A DNA stretch of 64,000 nt, from NCBI RefSeq assembly GCF_014529535.1, contig NW_023503493.1, positions 22,352,001 through 22,416,000 of the forward strand, in the 5' to 3' direction. Under the pieces are notes generated by a model. The model was not told where the DNA came from. It searched no databases and was given only the letters and a program-made list of their open reading frames with translations. This DNA comes from Bradysia coprophila (Eukaryota; Arthropoda; Insecta; Diptera; Sciaridae). A program made the position numbers and the translations under genes. Positions 9,218 to 21,287 of this stretch are shown piece by piece (positions within the stretch are counted from its first letter, which is position 1; each line of letters begins with the position of its first letter).

Positions 9218-9627
9218 GTCGAATTGCTACAGGAAAATCCCTCCTTATCGAGACACAGACGCAAAGTAAGGTAAATAAAATATCCGAAAATTGCACAACT
9301 AATGTCAACAGAGTGTACTTTTGATAATTTATTTACTTTATAACGTTTAGTAGGTGAGCAAGTCTAATATTATTTTGTCGGAGCATTTCGCTATATTTTG
9401 TACACGTAAAAGTTTACTATTCGAAAACTTATCTACAATCTAGATAAGATAATAGGTACTGTTTTAGTCACAATCGTTGAATTTGTTATCTATTAATTTT
9501 CTGTTCGTTTTTTCCATATTAGTAAAATATATGTGGTACAACCACTAAGTGAATCAGTCTATGCGATAAATTTGACAAAGCTACTCGAAAGTTGACATCA
9601 AAAGGATAACGGTGCGTGCATAAAAAG

Positions 9628-11500
9628 ATGGCGAACAAAAACAATTTAAATGTTGGAATGCGGTGTATCAAGTATATGTTGGTGGTGATTAATTTAATGT
9701 TCCTGGTAAGTGTACGCTCCTTAGTTGTAATCAATTGAGGAATATTGATTATAGTGGACCGTGCTTTATCCAAACATTGTTTTTTAAAGTTAACAAAGAA
9801 CAATGCCAATGGCTTAGACATGACGTCATAAATCCGTATTAGTAATTGTTAGTCCCAAGATTGGAAACAAAAAATTTGCATTTACGAAATTCTCTTCTCG
9901 AAAAAGCCTTATCTCTGTGTTTATGTTATCTGCCCAAGCTAACAGAGCCAATTGATTAATCTATGTAGTGCAAACTTGATTACTATTCGAAATATCATTT
10001 CATTAAATAGTGGGACATAAGGTGTATTCTATGACATAGTACGGAAATCATTTTGTCCCTTGTTGGCTGGAAGAGACAGAAGTTTAAGGCTCGGAACAGT
10101 TCAGGTTTAACTGACCTAGATTTACCTGCAATCTGTTATATGACCTGAATCTGATTCTAAAACCTGACCTGACCTGAAACCTGAATATAGTGAACAGATC
10201 AGACCTGACCTGAAAACTGACAGCTTACAAAGTTCGTACAACAAATTTCAGGTGAAGCTATAACCTGACTTGACAGGTTTCCGAAATTCAAGCTCAGTTC
10301 AAGTCATGTTTCTCCAAAAACAAAACCTTGAAATGACCTGAAGTTTCAGGTAGAGTAATTTTTTCACATCGGTCGACCGATTCCGGGCACTTTAATAATA
10401 TACGACGTACCTGCGTCTGTAGGATATGTCACAACAAACTCAAAAGCCAACTAACGCAGGAATTTCATTAAATTCTCTATAAATTACAGCTCACATCGAT
10501 ACTGTTGATCACCGTCGGAACCACAATCCAATCGATTTATGGAGACTTCAAAGAATTCCTCGACAATCACTTCATGTCGATTCCAAGTCTTCTAGTGGCT
10601 GTTGGCTTTGTCATGCTAGTAGTTGCCGCCTTTGGTATCATCGGCGCATTCAAGGAGAGCACAATGTTGACCAACATTGTAAGTATTTGAAATGAGTCCC
10701 AATCTACCAGCAATATTTAAGATCGAATATCCTGATTAGTACGCTTGCCTGCTGTCACTCGTGTTCATATTGGAAATTTCAGCAGCAATAGCTGGATTCG
10801 TGTTGCAAGGTCAAGTTAGAGAAATGTTAATTCGAACAATGAATGAATCCATTACGGCCTACACGAAATATGAAACTGCTACGGTTGCAGTCGATTTTAT
10901 GCAACGTACGGTGAGTCGAGCTCTCTTTTCTTAAATTTTTCCATTTGGCTGATTCAAATCACTTACAGCTTGAATGCTGCGGTGTTGATGGACCCGGTGA
11001 TTGGTACGGTGTTTTGCCCGAAACAGACTCGGAGAGTGGATCTGTATTGGTGCCAGAGTCTTGTTGTGGCGATTTTGAAGGATTAAAGTGTGACGAATAC
11101 TTTATGTCTGGATGTCTTGATCGTATGCACTTCATTATTGGGCAGAGTGGTACGTACATTTTAAATAAGTTGATTTCATAATTGATTTCGTCACCTCTGT
11201 TTCGTGTTCAAATATTTCAGCTATGATGATTGCAACTGGAGCAACTACGGTAGCATTTGTTCAGGTACCGAAATACACAATTAATTTCCGTAGACATTTT
11301 TGACCCATAAATTATGTCTGCAGATCTTAGGTGTCATGTGTGCATTTATGTTAGCGAAGACAATCCGAAGAACAAAGTCACTAAGAGCCGCTAAACGTTG
11401 GCAACTACATCAAAGCCTTGGAATTATTGCCGGAAATGATAAGCCAGATTACGACGACTACACCCAATTGGATAAGTCAGTAACGTACAACGCAAAGTAG
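9628..11500 (+). CDS. Tetraspanin 1 (six exons, 279 aa)
   Basis: Exons: 9628-9705, 10490-10678, 10740-10910, 10969-11149, 11221-11264 and 11324-11500. All junctions are GT-AG and phase-consistent. The protein is a four-pass membrane tetraspanin, a family that organises partner proteins in the plasma membrane. Visible hallmarks are an N-terminal cytoplasmic MANKNNLNVGMRCIKY, four hydrophobic segments (about residues 15-40, 55-80, 90-112 and 205-235), and a large extracellular loop with the diagnostic CCG motif (ECCGVDGPGDW). The loop continues with a second CC pair (PESCCGDF) and two further cysteines. Polar residues in the membrane segments and the short C-tail ending VTYNAK are normal for the family. 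Length is typical. It sits about 1 kb upstream of a paralogue in the same orientation. I cannot name the specific orthologue. Confidence 0.93.
9706..10489 (+). other. Intron 1 of tetraspanin 1
   Basis: A 784-bp intron, the longest in the gene. It begins GTAAGT and ends TTACAG. It contains the ACCTGA-rich stretch listed separately. No other feature is seen. Confidence 0.85.
10105..10352. repeat. ACCTGA-rich low-complexity stretch
   Basis: The words ACCTGA, GACCTGA and TTCAGGT occur more than ten times within about 250 bp, including CCTGACCTGACCTGAAACCT. The repeated TGACCT is the complement of AGGTCA, the nuclear-receptor half-site. It may simply be a degenerate short-motif expansion. Confidence 0.6.
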
Positions 11501-11575
11501 ATTTTCCGGAGGAATGATTAAACATATTCAATGAAATTAACGCGTCAAATTTTGAAACCTATTTGAAATGTATCA

Positions 11576-11581
11576 AATAAA
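11576..11581 (+). terminator. Poly(A) signal of tetraspanin 1
   Basis: AATAAA lies 76 bases after the stop codon, in a normal position for cleavage shortly downstream. Confidence 0.7.
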
Positions 11582-12505
11582 AACGGTTCAATTTATCACC
11601 AAAATAATAAGTGGAGTTTTTCAAACAAATAATGTAATCGGACATTATGCGTCAGCGAATAAATATACTGCCGAGATAGTCTGATTGAAGTGGATAACAG
11701 GAATTAACCTGCCACACACTGAGAAAAATCGAGCATTCAAGACCGTTCCGTTTGTCTTTAGCTCAAACACAGGCAGTGAAGATGTGTTGATGGATTTTAG
11801 GAAGTTGTAAGACTTGAGTAAGGTTCGAAATATTCCCAGATATTTGGCAAACGAATAAGAAAACTATTGGCTGGACATAACTGCTCGGCAATCGAGAGTA
11901 GAATCCAATTTCTCCCCCTGACAATTTATGATCTTCATTTGTGAATCGTCAAATTCTAATAAATTCTAAGTCTTGGAACCTGGAACTCGAAATCGAGACA
12001 AAGGGAATGTAGGACATTATAGTTAAACACCCTTCCAGTCGCAAAGTAAGTAGCAACGAACGTAGCGCACAATGGTACTTTTCTGCTGTTTCTTTGGACA
12101 AAGACAATTTACCATAAAAGAAGCTCTTGCAAATTTGGCTTACTCCTATCCTAGTGCTGCGTTAACAATGATTCGGACAGGAAGCATAAAACAAGCACTC
12201 ATCCGTTGGTATTTATATTCCTCAGTATACATCAGTTATTGATAAGTATGTAACAACGAGAATGATATCACCACACCATATTGATATCGAGGTACCGAAG
12301 CCAATGATGATAAGATAAAATCAACTTTATCGTTCTATTTGTTCGAAAATGCAAAACTCTGTGCAAAACGAAATTATTTTCACTCGATGAAAGCCGTGTA
12401 ACCGCAACTAGCTTCTTCGGCCTACAAACAATTTTCTTTGTCTCAGTTTTTACTACGCAGTTGAAAATCGATTACATTTTTTGAGTTTGAATCGAACACT
12501 TTACG
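11582..12505. other. Intergenic spacer between the two tetraspanin genes
   Basis: No coding sequence is seen. This span must contain the promoter of the second tetraspanin gene unless the pair is co-transcribed. No strong TATA box was seen. Confidence 0.5.
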
Positions 12506-13729
12506 ATGGATGTACGTCCGCCAATCTACAAAAAAAACAGTTTTGGGATGAAGTGCATGAAAATCATCCTAATTTTGATCAATGTTCTGTACTTGGTAAG
12601 CTTATGTAACACCAAAATAAGTTAAAGAAATTTTACGTTTTTTCGCCCCCGAAGATTATTTCATTTTTGATGATAAGCGGTGCAACAACACTGAAAGTTA
12701 TATTCGGCGAGCACTACTTCGAATTGTGGTATGCGAGTACGGTTGACAGTTTATCCAGCTTATGGATCGCCACAGGAGTCTTCCTGCTGGCATTGTCCAT
12801 ATTCGGAATTGCGGCAGCTGTTAAGGAAAGTACAATGATGACGAATTTCGTAAGTATTGATTATCGTTACGGCAGCGATAAGAGAACGAACCAGCCAAAA
12901 TGCTTATCTAATGTTCACAGTACGGTTTGTTCCTATCCTTGATATTTATATTGCAAATGGCAGCAGCTATCACAGGATTCACACTCATAACACAGGCTGA
13001 TGGAATTGTGTGGGGATCGTTAAATTCGATGATGTACCAAAGTCAGTGGAGCTATGAAAGTTCTACAATGGATTGGATTCAACAAACGGTACAGGATTTA
13101 TGAATGAACATGGGATTACTGTAGCATTGTCGTTAAATTTATAGTTCAAATGTTGCGGCAACAACGGACCATCTGATTGGGGAAGCTTTGGAAGATACTC
13201 TACCACTACCCCTAGACCCACTTTTATTGATTATTATACAACGAGGCCGTATACCGATTGGTGGGGTCAAACAATCACAGAAGACGAACGAGCCACAGAA
13301 TACGAAACAACCATAGGATACGAAACAACAACCACCGATTTCCTTCAAAATAGAATGCCACAATCGTGCTGCGTTCGCGATAGTGCCTACGACAAAGAAT
13401 CGTTACGGTGCCACTTCTATTTCACCAGAGGTTGTCATGGTCCGTTGAATCAAATCGTATCCCAAAGTGTGATGATTTGGGGCTCTTCAGCACTTTTTAT
13501 AGGAATAATTCAGGTAAATGAACACATTTCTGGTCATCCGATTTATGTTTTTGGGAAAAACTATTTTTAGATTTTGGGCGTAATAAATGCCTTCATGTTC
13601 GCAAGGATTATTCGTCGCAACAAAACAAACCGCGACGTTCACCGATGGGCTATCCATGAAAGTTTGGGCGTTGATAGGCCAGCCTATGTTGATCAATTAC
13701 CAAATACGGACGAAGTTAAGCATATGTAA
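12506..13729 (+). CDS. Tetraspanin 2 (five exons, 326 aa) with Thr-rich loop insert
   Basis: Exons: 12506-12595, 12655-12849, 12921-13088, 13145-13513 and 13571-13729. All are GT-AG and in phase. This is a four-pass tetraspanin closely related to the upstream gene: FGMKCMKI at the start, the KESTMMTNF end of exon 2 matching KESTMLTNI of the first gene, and the loop CCG motif (FKCCGNNGPSDW). Between CCG and the second cysteine pair (MPQSCCVRD) the large loop carries an insert of about 50 residues. The insert is rich in Thr, Tyr and acidic residues (STTTPRPTF, YETTIGYETTTTDF) and is absent from the neighbour. Such Thr clusters are often O-glycosylated, but this is inference. The intron that splits the start of the fourth membrane segment in tetraspanin 1 is missing here. 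The C-tail ends TDEVKHM. Confidence 0.92.
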
Positions 13730-13798
13730 TTGTGCTGGTTGTATACTTACGCTAATAGTTGCGATATCTATAGTCACCTTATGACTAGTACAGTATTC

Positions 13799-13804
13799 AA
13801 TAAA
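13799..13804 (+). terminator. Poly(A) signal of tetraspanin 2
   Basis: AATAAA lies 70 bases after the stop codon, mirroring the spacing seen in the upstream paralogue. Confidence 0.7.
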
Positions 13805-15207
13805 GAGACAAATTAAAATGCGTTGAGTTTGGAATATCGATTTCAAGATCCATCAAAATTAGACACAGCAAAAAATATGAAAAAAGTTTCAAACCGTGAA
13901 TATAAACCGATCTGATTGAAGTAGTAGAACTGAGGCAGGTGCTTCTTTTCAAGCGCTTAATCTAGTTTCACGTAATTGAATTCATGTACGAACAATGAAT
14001 CGAATTCACATACTATGACTTGACTAGACTTGAGTAACCAAAACGTGCTCCTGTGAGGGGGTAATTCCCCCTTTTCGTTCTCCTTGATAATGTTCAAAGC
14101 ACACATCTCTAAATGTCTTTACTTTACAATTCAACTCACACCTATTGACATTTATGTGTGTTCTGAATGGTATCAGTGTAGGGCACACTACTCTGGTCTA
14201 CTGTTTTCTTATATACCACAGAATATTTTTTGTGGTAACTAACTCAACCACCGTCGCACGATCTATGTGGTCGGAGTAACTACACGGCAGTCGGGAGATG
14301 AACCAACCACCTGAACTCTTGTATCGAATTGGTATCGTTTGTATAAGTGAAGAAAATTACCTGGAGCAGGAGACTTACCAAACCACACGTCATACAAACC
14401 ATTCATTCATATCATTCAACAGCATGCATTTGCATTCTAATGTGACCACGCATATGGGAAGCACCCACGATGTTATTACCATTTAGCAGAATTTGACTGA
14501 AGCAGAATTTCCCTTCTCGTCATCCACGTCCACTGCCAAGGCTGCGACTGTGATTTCAAAATTTCGTCTGCCGCGCATCCTGTAGCTTGATCATAACATT
14601 GGTTTGCTCATAATATTGGTTCTTCATCGTTCGTTTCGTTTCATTGTATTCCTTGTATGCATCACGGTCACATTAAGGGGACATCCGCACGATTTCTTAT
14701 TTTCGCTGGTTTTTCTCTAATTTCCATCCCTGAATATCCTGTAATGCATCGCGCGGATACGTAACATACTTTCGAGTGATTCGCGTCATTCATTATTAAG
14801 AATTCACTGATTTTCAATCGAATTCACATACTATTGATACAAAATCAGTTAAAACTGTCGAAATCTACACATTATAAATTATTATTATTTCGTATGGCAA
14901 TGATATGTACTTTTTCCTTTCTTTCCTTTAACTGTAACAAGAATAGGAATTCTTTTAGTCAACAAAATTGAGAAAATCAAAACAAAACATTCTGACCTAG
15001 TGGTTCATATGTATCTATGGATGAGGAGTTCCTGAAGATTTTATTTATTCATAAGAATACTCCCAGCTTCTACGCTCTTCGAAATTATTTGTGGTAAGAC
15101 TTGTCGTAAAAAGAGAAGTAGTTTCTCAAGGAATTTTGCATGAAAACCTCGATGAAAACAGAAGACCAGTCGTAACTTCCACACTCCTGATTTTTTTTTT
15201 AATTGTA
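13805..15207. other. Intergenic, nothing recognised
   Basis: AT-rich DNA with short chance frames only. No RNA gene or element end was recognised. Confidence 0.5.
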
Positions 15208-15437
15208 CAGTCAAAGGCAGTCAATTTTCAGCATAAATTAGCTTCAGATGTTTTTCAGCTGATCCATACAAACAATCACAACCGTTTATACGTCTTTATA
15301 CGGTTTTACCACTATCATGCGCGTGCGTGTAGCAGCTTCAACCGTATGAACAAGGAAAACCAGTTTTGATTGTATGTGTGGATCAGCTGAAAAACAGCTG
15401 AAGCAAATTTATGCTGAAAATTGACTGCCTTTGACTG
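15208..15437. mobile_element. Tc1/mariner-type MITE, 230 bp
   Basis: Inverted ends start CAGTCAAAGGCAGTCAATTT and extend for about 60 bp, including CAGCTGATCCA. TA lies immediately outside both ends (15206-15207 and 15438-15439), the target duplication expected of Tc1/mariner elements. The interior is non-coding. Confidence 0.85.
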
Positions 15438-15507
15438 TAGTGAATTGAACGTAATAATTATTTAAATCTTAAAAGTTATTTGTAATTTTTTAGCCACTTT
15501 GCTAAAA

Positions 15508-16119
15508 AACAAGAATAGACCGGCTATAAGCCTAGTGAGGTCTTTTTTCTTTCTCTAAATTTTCTCAATTTTCTCAACTCTGGAGCTACCAACTACCAAA
15601 TACGTGAGTTATAAATAGGCAAGCAGGAAGAATAGTTTCATCAGTCAATATCCAGCTGTTGAACAGCAAACATCTCCACCAACTTTCTATCAGTTTCGTA
15701 ATCAACTACCAGTTTGGTAGTCAACTACTAGTTTGGTAGTCAACTACCAGTTTGGTAGTCAACTACCAAAAATTCAAGCTTTAAATAGGCAAGCAGGCAG
15801 AATAATCTAGTGAGTCAGTGCGCAGTTCTTGAATAGTAAACATCTCTGCCGAAAGTTACGTTTGGTAGTCAATTATAAATTTTCGAATTGCAATGCCAAC
15901 TATGAGCGATTGGTTATCAGATAACAAACAATTATTATTTGCCTGGTGTTGATTTGCTCATAGTAGCATTGTAATTTTGAATCAAGGCTGTTATCGTCTC
16001 ATTTTTGAATTGTGACACAGACACATGGACGGACAGACAGACAGACAGACGGACATACAGACAGACAGACAGATGAAGTGTCCACAATAGGGTTTTTTTC
16101 TAAAAGAAAAAAGACCTAA
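15508..16119 (+). mobile_element. Helentron-like non-autonomous element, copy 2
   Basis: It has the same 5' end (AACAAGAATAGACCGGCT, then GAGGTCTTTTT), core (AGGCAAGCAGG, GAGCGATTGGTTATCAGATA), tetranucleotide run (16022-16073) and 3' hairpin ending CTAA (16089-16119) as copy 1 at 6094-7353. The internal array has only a few units, so this copy is half the length. Both copies face the same way. Confidence 0.72.
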
Positions 16120-16354
16120 AAACTTGAGCATCTAAAACATAAATGGTACTCCGGTGAAAATTCATCTTCGTAGACCATGTATCGAAAACTTTGAAATGGA
16201 ATAGGAGGCGATGCGGTCAGTTTTTCAAGGTCTCCAAATCGTTTTAGAATCTTCTCATTTCAGCCTGAGGTTTTTGAAAAAAGATGAGTTCAAAATTTGA
16301 AATTTCGAACCACAGCGATACGCGTGTGTAAATGATGTGTATACTTGGTATCGT

Positions 16355-16600
16355 GGATACCGGTATTTTTTTGGCTGAAAATGTAAATACCGGGAAATCC
16401 GGGCCAAAAAGTAATGTTATTATGGTATTATTGAGGCTATGGTTCTACAGATGAAATTTGACAATTCATACAGCCTTGGAACAAACCTATTCCATTCACC
16501 GGGAAATGAGAAAATTTTTACCGGGAAATCTAGCTAAATTTTAATGTTACCGGGAAATTCGGGAAATCAGATGTTGGATACCGGGAAAAAACATTATTTG
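16355..16600. repeat. Scattered CCGGGAAAT motif cluster
   Basis: ACCGGGAAAT or close variants (CCGGTATTT, CGGGAAATTCGGGAAATC) occur about seven times within 250 bp of otherwise AT-rich DNA, at irregular spacing. It may be a degraded tandem repeat. It is not part of a gene. Confidence 0.5.
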
Positions 16601-17551
16601 CACACGCGCAGCGATGAGCTTTCGTCAGATCGATAGAAAACTCAATCGCTTTTTAAATAGCCATGACATCTTCCCATGTTTGTTGGTGTCGGTGGCTCTC
16701 TTGATATCTCTGTGAAATTGAAACTGTAAACAAGTCAACTTCAGGTTGACTTATTTTTGAAAAATTTAATTCTGAAAATTCCGAAAAATTATGGAAATTC
16801 TGAAAAAATTCTAAAATCATTTTTTTACCTTTTTTTTAGAAATTTTCAGAATTAAATTTCCCAAAAATAAATCTTTGGTTAAACCTTAAGCTCAAGTGTT
16901 TTTAATCAGTTTTATCTTTGCATATAGTCTATAGTAACAAAATGATAAGAGGAAGAAACTAAAATCGACTAACATCCTGGATGGAATTTATTTTCGACGA
17001 CCTGAAATTGAACTGTTCCGAGCGAAAATCATTGTATTTAGTATCAAATACATGCAACAAGAGAAGCAAAGGATTTGGTTATTAGAATTAGATTGTGATT
17101 GGTTGTAATTATCCATTCATAAAATTCTAAAACTGTATGGTTGCCACTTCAAGAAATGTATAGGCAATCGCCGAATGTCGGTCGGTACGAAAAGTGATTT
17201 AAAAATAAATTGAACAGTTTCTATGAATGCGATTTTTATGAAAGAAAGATAGGACTAGGAAATATACCAAAAAGATCTCAACAGCTACACCTACAACACC
17301 TACAAATCATCTTCAAAACAACCTAATTGCATCCCATATCGTAAGGAAAATAGAAACAAATCATCTCTGATTTTCCATAAATTGAACTTGATTGATGCCA
17401 TCAATTTGGTGGGGAAATATTTCGTCTGCCCACGATTTCATTCGTTGGAGATAAAAAAATTGCGTAAACGAAAAGTTATTCACTGTAATGCTAATGCATA
17501 GACCCGCAACAAAAATTTATAAAAAAAGGATCAAACTCAACCACTCAGTTA
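16601..17551. other. Downstream flank of the nessun dorma gene
   Basis: No gene is recognised. A short foldback of GAAAAATTTAATTCTGAAAA and its complement lies at about 16758-16860. Confidence 0.4.
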
Positions 17552-19705
17552 CTAGTCATCCACAACAATAACCGAACAATCTTGTTCCGCAGATGTATCG
17601 ATGCCATTTGTTTGATTACAATCTTCCATCTCGGACGAATAATCGATCACATTGAAATCGCCGATCACTTCCGTTTTGCTGGCAGCATTCTTCAGCAAAC
17701 ACATATCGTTTCTGTTGAATACGACAATGTTGTTGGGCGTACAGTTTGTGAACTGGCATTCACCGTTGATGGGGATGTTATGCTGCCTGCGAAACAGAAA
17801 GACATTTTTTACTGCGTTCAGATCGTGACCTCACTTGAAAGTTTCCTACTTTGCTTCAAGAATATCGGAAAGAAGTAGTTTATCTGTTGCTATCTTTCCG
17901 CACGATGCTATCACACCATAATGCGTTGAGTTGATGATTTTGGAGCCTTCAAAGAGTTTTTTAAAATAATTTTCATTTTAGAGATATGTCTTATCGGGTT
18001 ACCCTTAAACCTGATGCAGGATCCTTCATTGCAATCTATGCCAGTGGTCGAATTGGTAATTATCGAATTAGTCAAAATGAGCGAAGATGAGCCCGATGTG
18101 GTTGTGCCGGATTCACGCATAGCAATACCGGTTGCAAAGTCTTTGATGACACAATTGTCACAAGAAACGTTTGCGGTTTCTGAAAAACAATTTTTGTTAA
18201 CGTGCATACGTTCATCACGACCATAGTACGCATTTACCAAACATTACAATCGCAGTCGATGTAGCTGATGACTTGTCTCCGATGAACGTACAATTCTCGA
18301 ATCGAACCGATCCGTCTCGGATTAAAATTCCCGTTCGCACCTTCCGACAGTCCAATATCACATTGTTAATTTTCACGTCTCCGGTCAATGTTAGCAAAAT
18401 ATTTTCGAATTCCTTTGCCGCAATCACCGGCTGCTTGGTATCGGCGAGATTCTCATTTAATCGCAAATCAATTGAATTATCACACGGGACCAGTCCCACG
18501 ATCGAATTGTTCAAGTTTTCTAAAAACTTTATCGAATGCAATCCTCCAGCTAGGTATATGTGCCCAGCGGTGCCACAATTCATGAGGCACTCCTGCAATG
18601 ATGAACTCAATTCGGTGGTTTTCTCATCGCCGATGATTTCGTGGGCCCTTTGCAAATCTCGAATGTGCTTGGGCAAAACAGCTGTACGTTCCACGACAAC
18701 AGAAATGCTCCCAGGTTGCCGTGGCGGAAACCGGATCGGTTCGAAAACTTTCCGCAATTTCGGATTTTCCCACATTTTAATTTCATGTTTTATGGTCGCC
18801 AATCGCACATGAAGACTCATCAGATCGGTAATTTCTGCCTTATTCTCATTCATATCTTCGTCGTCGCTTATATCCAATTCCAAGTATTCTCGTCGACGTT
18901 GAATGTACTGTGCTTCGACAATTAACGCACGGATATACGATGCTAATGCAGGACTCATGTCCGCTTTAAGATCGTAACAGAAACGCATACGAGATTCTAA
19001 ACACTTGGTGGCCCAATCAATGTCCTCGTCATTATCAGCGTCCCATGGCATCCACAGATTTTTGAAAAAGAATCTTGAAGGAAAAACAATTTTCGTCATT
19101 TGTCTTGTTCATACTGAAGTGACCTACCTGACCATGTCGACACAATTGGCTGTTGCTTCAATATTAATAGCGGGATTTTCTTGCACCTTTGTTGGCCACA
19201 AATCTATTAATGGCACTTCGTGCTCCTCAGGTAGATGAATGTCATCGTCTTGGATTGCAATTATGGAGAAGATGGCTTTCATTTCTTTGAACAAAACATT
19301 TGTGACTGTGCCGTAAACGGTTGTCGGGTATTGTATTTTAAGTTCTTCGCATATTACACGCGATATTTTCCAAATCGCCTGCCAACCTGTATGATTTGAC
19401 GAAAGAAATATAAACTAAAATTCGTAATCACCAGAGCTGGTATTGGTGGTACAACGGACGTTCAACTTGCAAACAACACAACAAATTGTTTTTGTGGGCA
19501 AAACAAAATCAAAATATATGCAACCCCTGCTGGCTTTACCTGCTGGCTCAATTAACAATTCAACGTTGTAACTCCATTCTTCCACTACTCTGCTAGCCGG
19601 AATCACTTTATTACAGCTCAAAACATTTTGTGCTTCCTCTAATCGATCCATCATACTCTTATCGAATTGAAATACTTCCATTATTCCAACAATTTTCTGG
19701 GGCAA
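17552..19705 (-). CDS. nesd: Nessun dorma / SHCBP1-family protein (five exons, about 554 aa)
   Basis: Exons on the minus strand: 19705-19540, 19386-19128, 19073-18238, 18179-18011 and 17786-17552. All have GT-AG introns and matching phases. Two introns are very short (54 and 58 bp). The N-terminal half has the family-typical VVEEWSYNVELLIEPAGWQA segment across exons 1 and 2, and NLWMPWDADNDEDIDWATKC. The C-terminal half is built of short repeats rich in N, C, G and small hydrophobics (NVILDCRKVRTGILIRDGSV, NCTFIGDKSS, NCVIKDFATGI, FTNCTPNNIVVFN). This is the pattern of a right-handed beta-helix (pectate-lyase-like) domain. In Drosophila, Nesd partners centralspindlin in cytokinesis, especially in germline cells. 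Vertebrate SHCBP1 is related. Length is close to the family norm. The start could instead be the Met at residue 9. Identification is from motif recall, not a search. Confidence 0.85.
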
Positions 19706-19928
19706 TGTTAAACAGATAAAAACAAAGAACCGAGCTGGGTACGAGAAAAATTCAGTTTGGTTTTTTGAAATTTAATTTGTCAATATGTCAAAAGGTTGTG
19801 GTGCGCAAGCACAAAACGGGATATTTTTCTGCAGCGTACTTTTTACGGCATGCATTTAGCGACATCTAGACTAAAACTAAATTAAACGAAATCCATTTTA
19901 CATGCTTATGATGTGAAATAGTACATTT
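19706..19928. other. Upstream flank of nesd
   Basis: Probable promoter region by position. No TATA box is evident on the minus strand. Confidence 0.35.
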
Positions 19929-20030
19929 CGTACCTAGGACTAAAAGTCTTTTTTAGCGTGTGAGAAGTCCAGAGCCGAAGGCGAGGTCTGGAATCGAATA
20001 CGCTAAAAAAGACTTTTAGTCCGTGGTACG
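19929..20030. repeat. Foldback with 31-bp arms
   Basis: Arms 19929-19959 and 20000-20030 (core GACTAAAAGTCTTTTTTAGC) are reverse complements with a few mismatches, around a 40-bp loop. Weaker pairing of GTAC/AATAG words continues outside. No target duplication was resolved. Confidence 0.75.
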
Positions 20031-21188
20031 AATAGTATTTTTCATATTGGACGGAGTCCTAGGTATGAAAAAACAGTTTTTGTCACACTAATCAGAGTTA
20101 GAATGTTTCGTTGCCGTTCCGTTTTATCTGAAAAAGATCTAAAAATGCAGTGTAACGTTTTAAATGAGCGACTGAAAATTTCTGTTTTACGTGATTTATT
20201 GATTAGTTTTCAGTTTTAATAGACTACGCCAAAATGATTTTTTTTCTCAATTTTTTTACATAAAGCAGCTAAAAATTGAACATAAAGATACCCGTGTCTC
20301 GTCTTTTGACGAAAAAACTTGAAACCGAAAAGATTTTTCACTTTATAAATTCCTGAAATATGTGATTTGCGCCATTTTCCACCCAAATTCCACCCAAATT
20401 CCACATAAGGTCTTAAGTTTGCCACTTTGCAATTACAGTAGTATGAGTAGTATTGTTCATTCAGTTCATCCAGTTTTGACTGATTCACTGAATTTTGTTT
20501 TGATGAAATGTCAAATCGGGACAGTAAATTTTAAATCTCAAACAAGTTTGTGTCGAAAATTTGTAGTATTTCGCGTAAAACAAAGTGATTCAGTTTAAAT
20601 TTCGCACAGAAAATAGTTCCGAGTGTGCTCATGCTAGTGTCTTAAACAGAATTTGGGACAAATTCTCCGAAATACTTTTAAAGACAAATTAATTTGGTCA
20701 AACATTGTGGGTGTTGTGAAAATCTCATTTTTAAAAGTAATTTGGTGTGAATTGTGCCATTCAGTATTCAATTCCTTAATTTTATGTGCCTAGAAATTGC
20801 CTGCAATACGTTTCGTGCTGATTCAGTCGGTAAAATGTGAAGAAAACCTACAAAAATATGTTGCCATTCAGGTAAACAAAATTCTTGACATGTCTGTTGT
20901 GAAGATAGTCGTAAGTGACACCACAAAACTGAATTTTTTTTGTCCGTTAATTTAAAAAATGATTTTTTTGGCGGAAATGCTTTTATTTGAATTTGTGCAT
21001 GATTCCGGTAAAATAAAATAGTGATAAAGTCACCACTATTGATGACCTTTAAAATGGCATCATTGGTTAAATATGATTGGCATAGTCTATTCAGCATTTT
21101 GCATCGCAGCACAGAATTTTTTTTTCAATAAATCACATAGAACTCATTTCAAACTTCGCGCCGCAGTCCTTCAACTATTTTTTAAATA
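20031..21188. other. Intergenic, nothing recognised
   Basis: Several open frames of 80-115 codons occur on both strands, but none has recognisable motifs, good splice context or protein-like composition. Confidence 0.45.
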
Positions 21189-21235
21189 GTCACCCGCCTC
21201 CGTGGTTGTCTTAGCCTGTTCTTTCAGAACTTTGA
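21189..21235 (+). repeat. Direct repeat, first copy
   Basis: CACCCGCCTCCGTGGTTGTC continuing to CCTGTTCTTTCAGAACTTTG. A second copy with a few differences is at 21967-22013. The pair brackets about 780 bp that includes the MITE at 21288-21490. Confidence 0.75.
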
Positions 21236-21287
21236 TCTATTGTATGAAACTGTGATGTACACGCTCTCCGTTTTGCATCCGTTTAGC

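Noticed and set aside
17582..18812. Long plus-strand open frames across this interval
   Set aside because: They lie opposite well-supported nessun dorma exons on the minus strand and have no motif or splice support.
20768..21112. 114-codon minus-strand frame upstream of mRpS18B
   Set aside because: No conserved motif, and composition similar to neighbouring non-coding DNA. It was not strong enough to call a gene.
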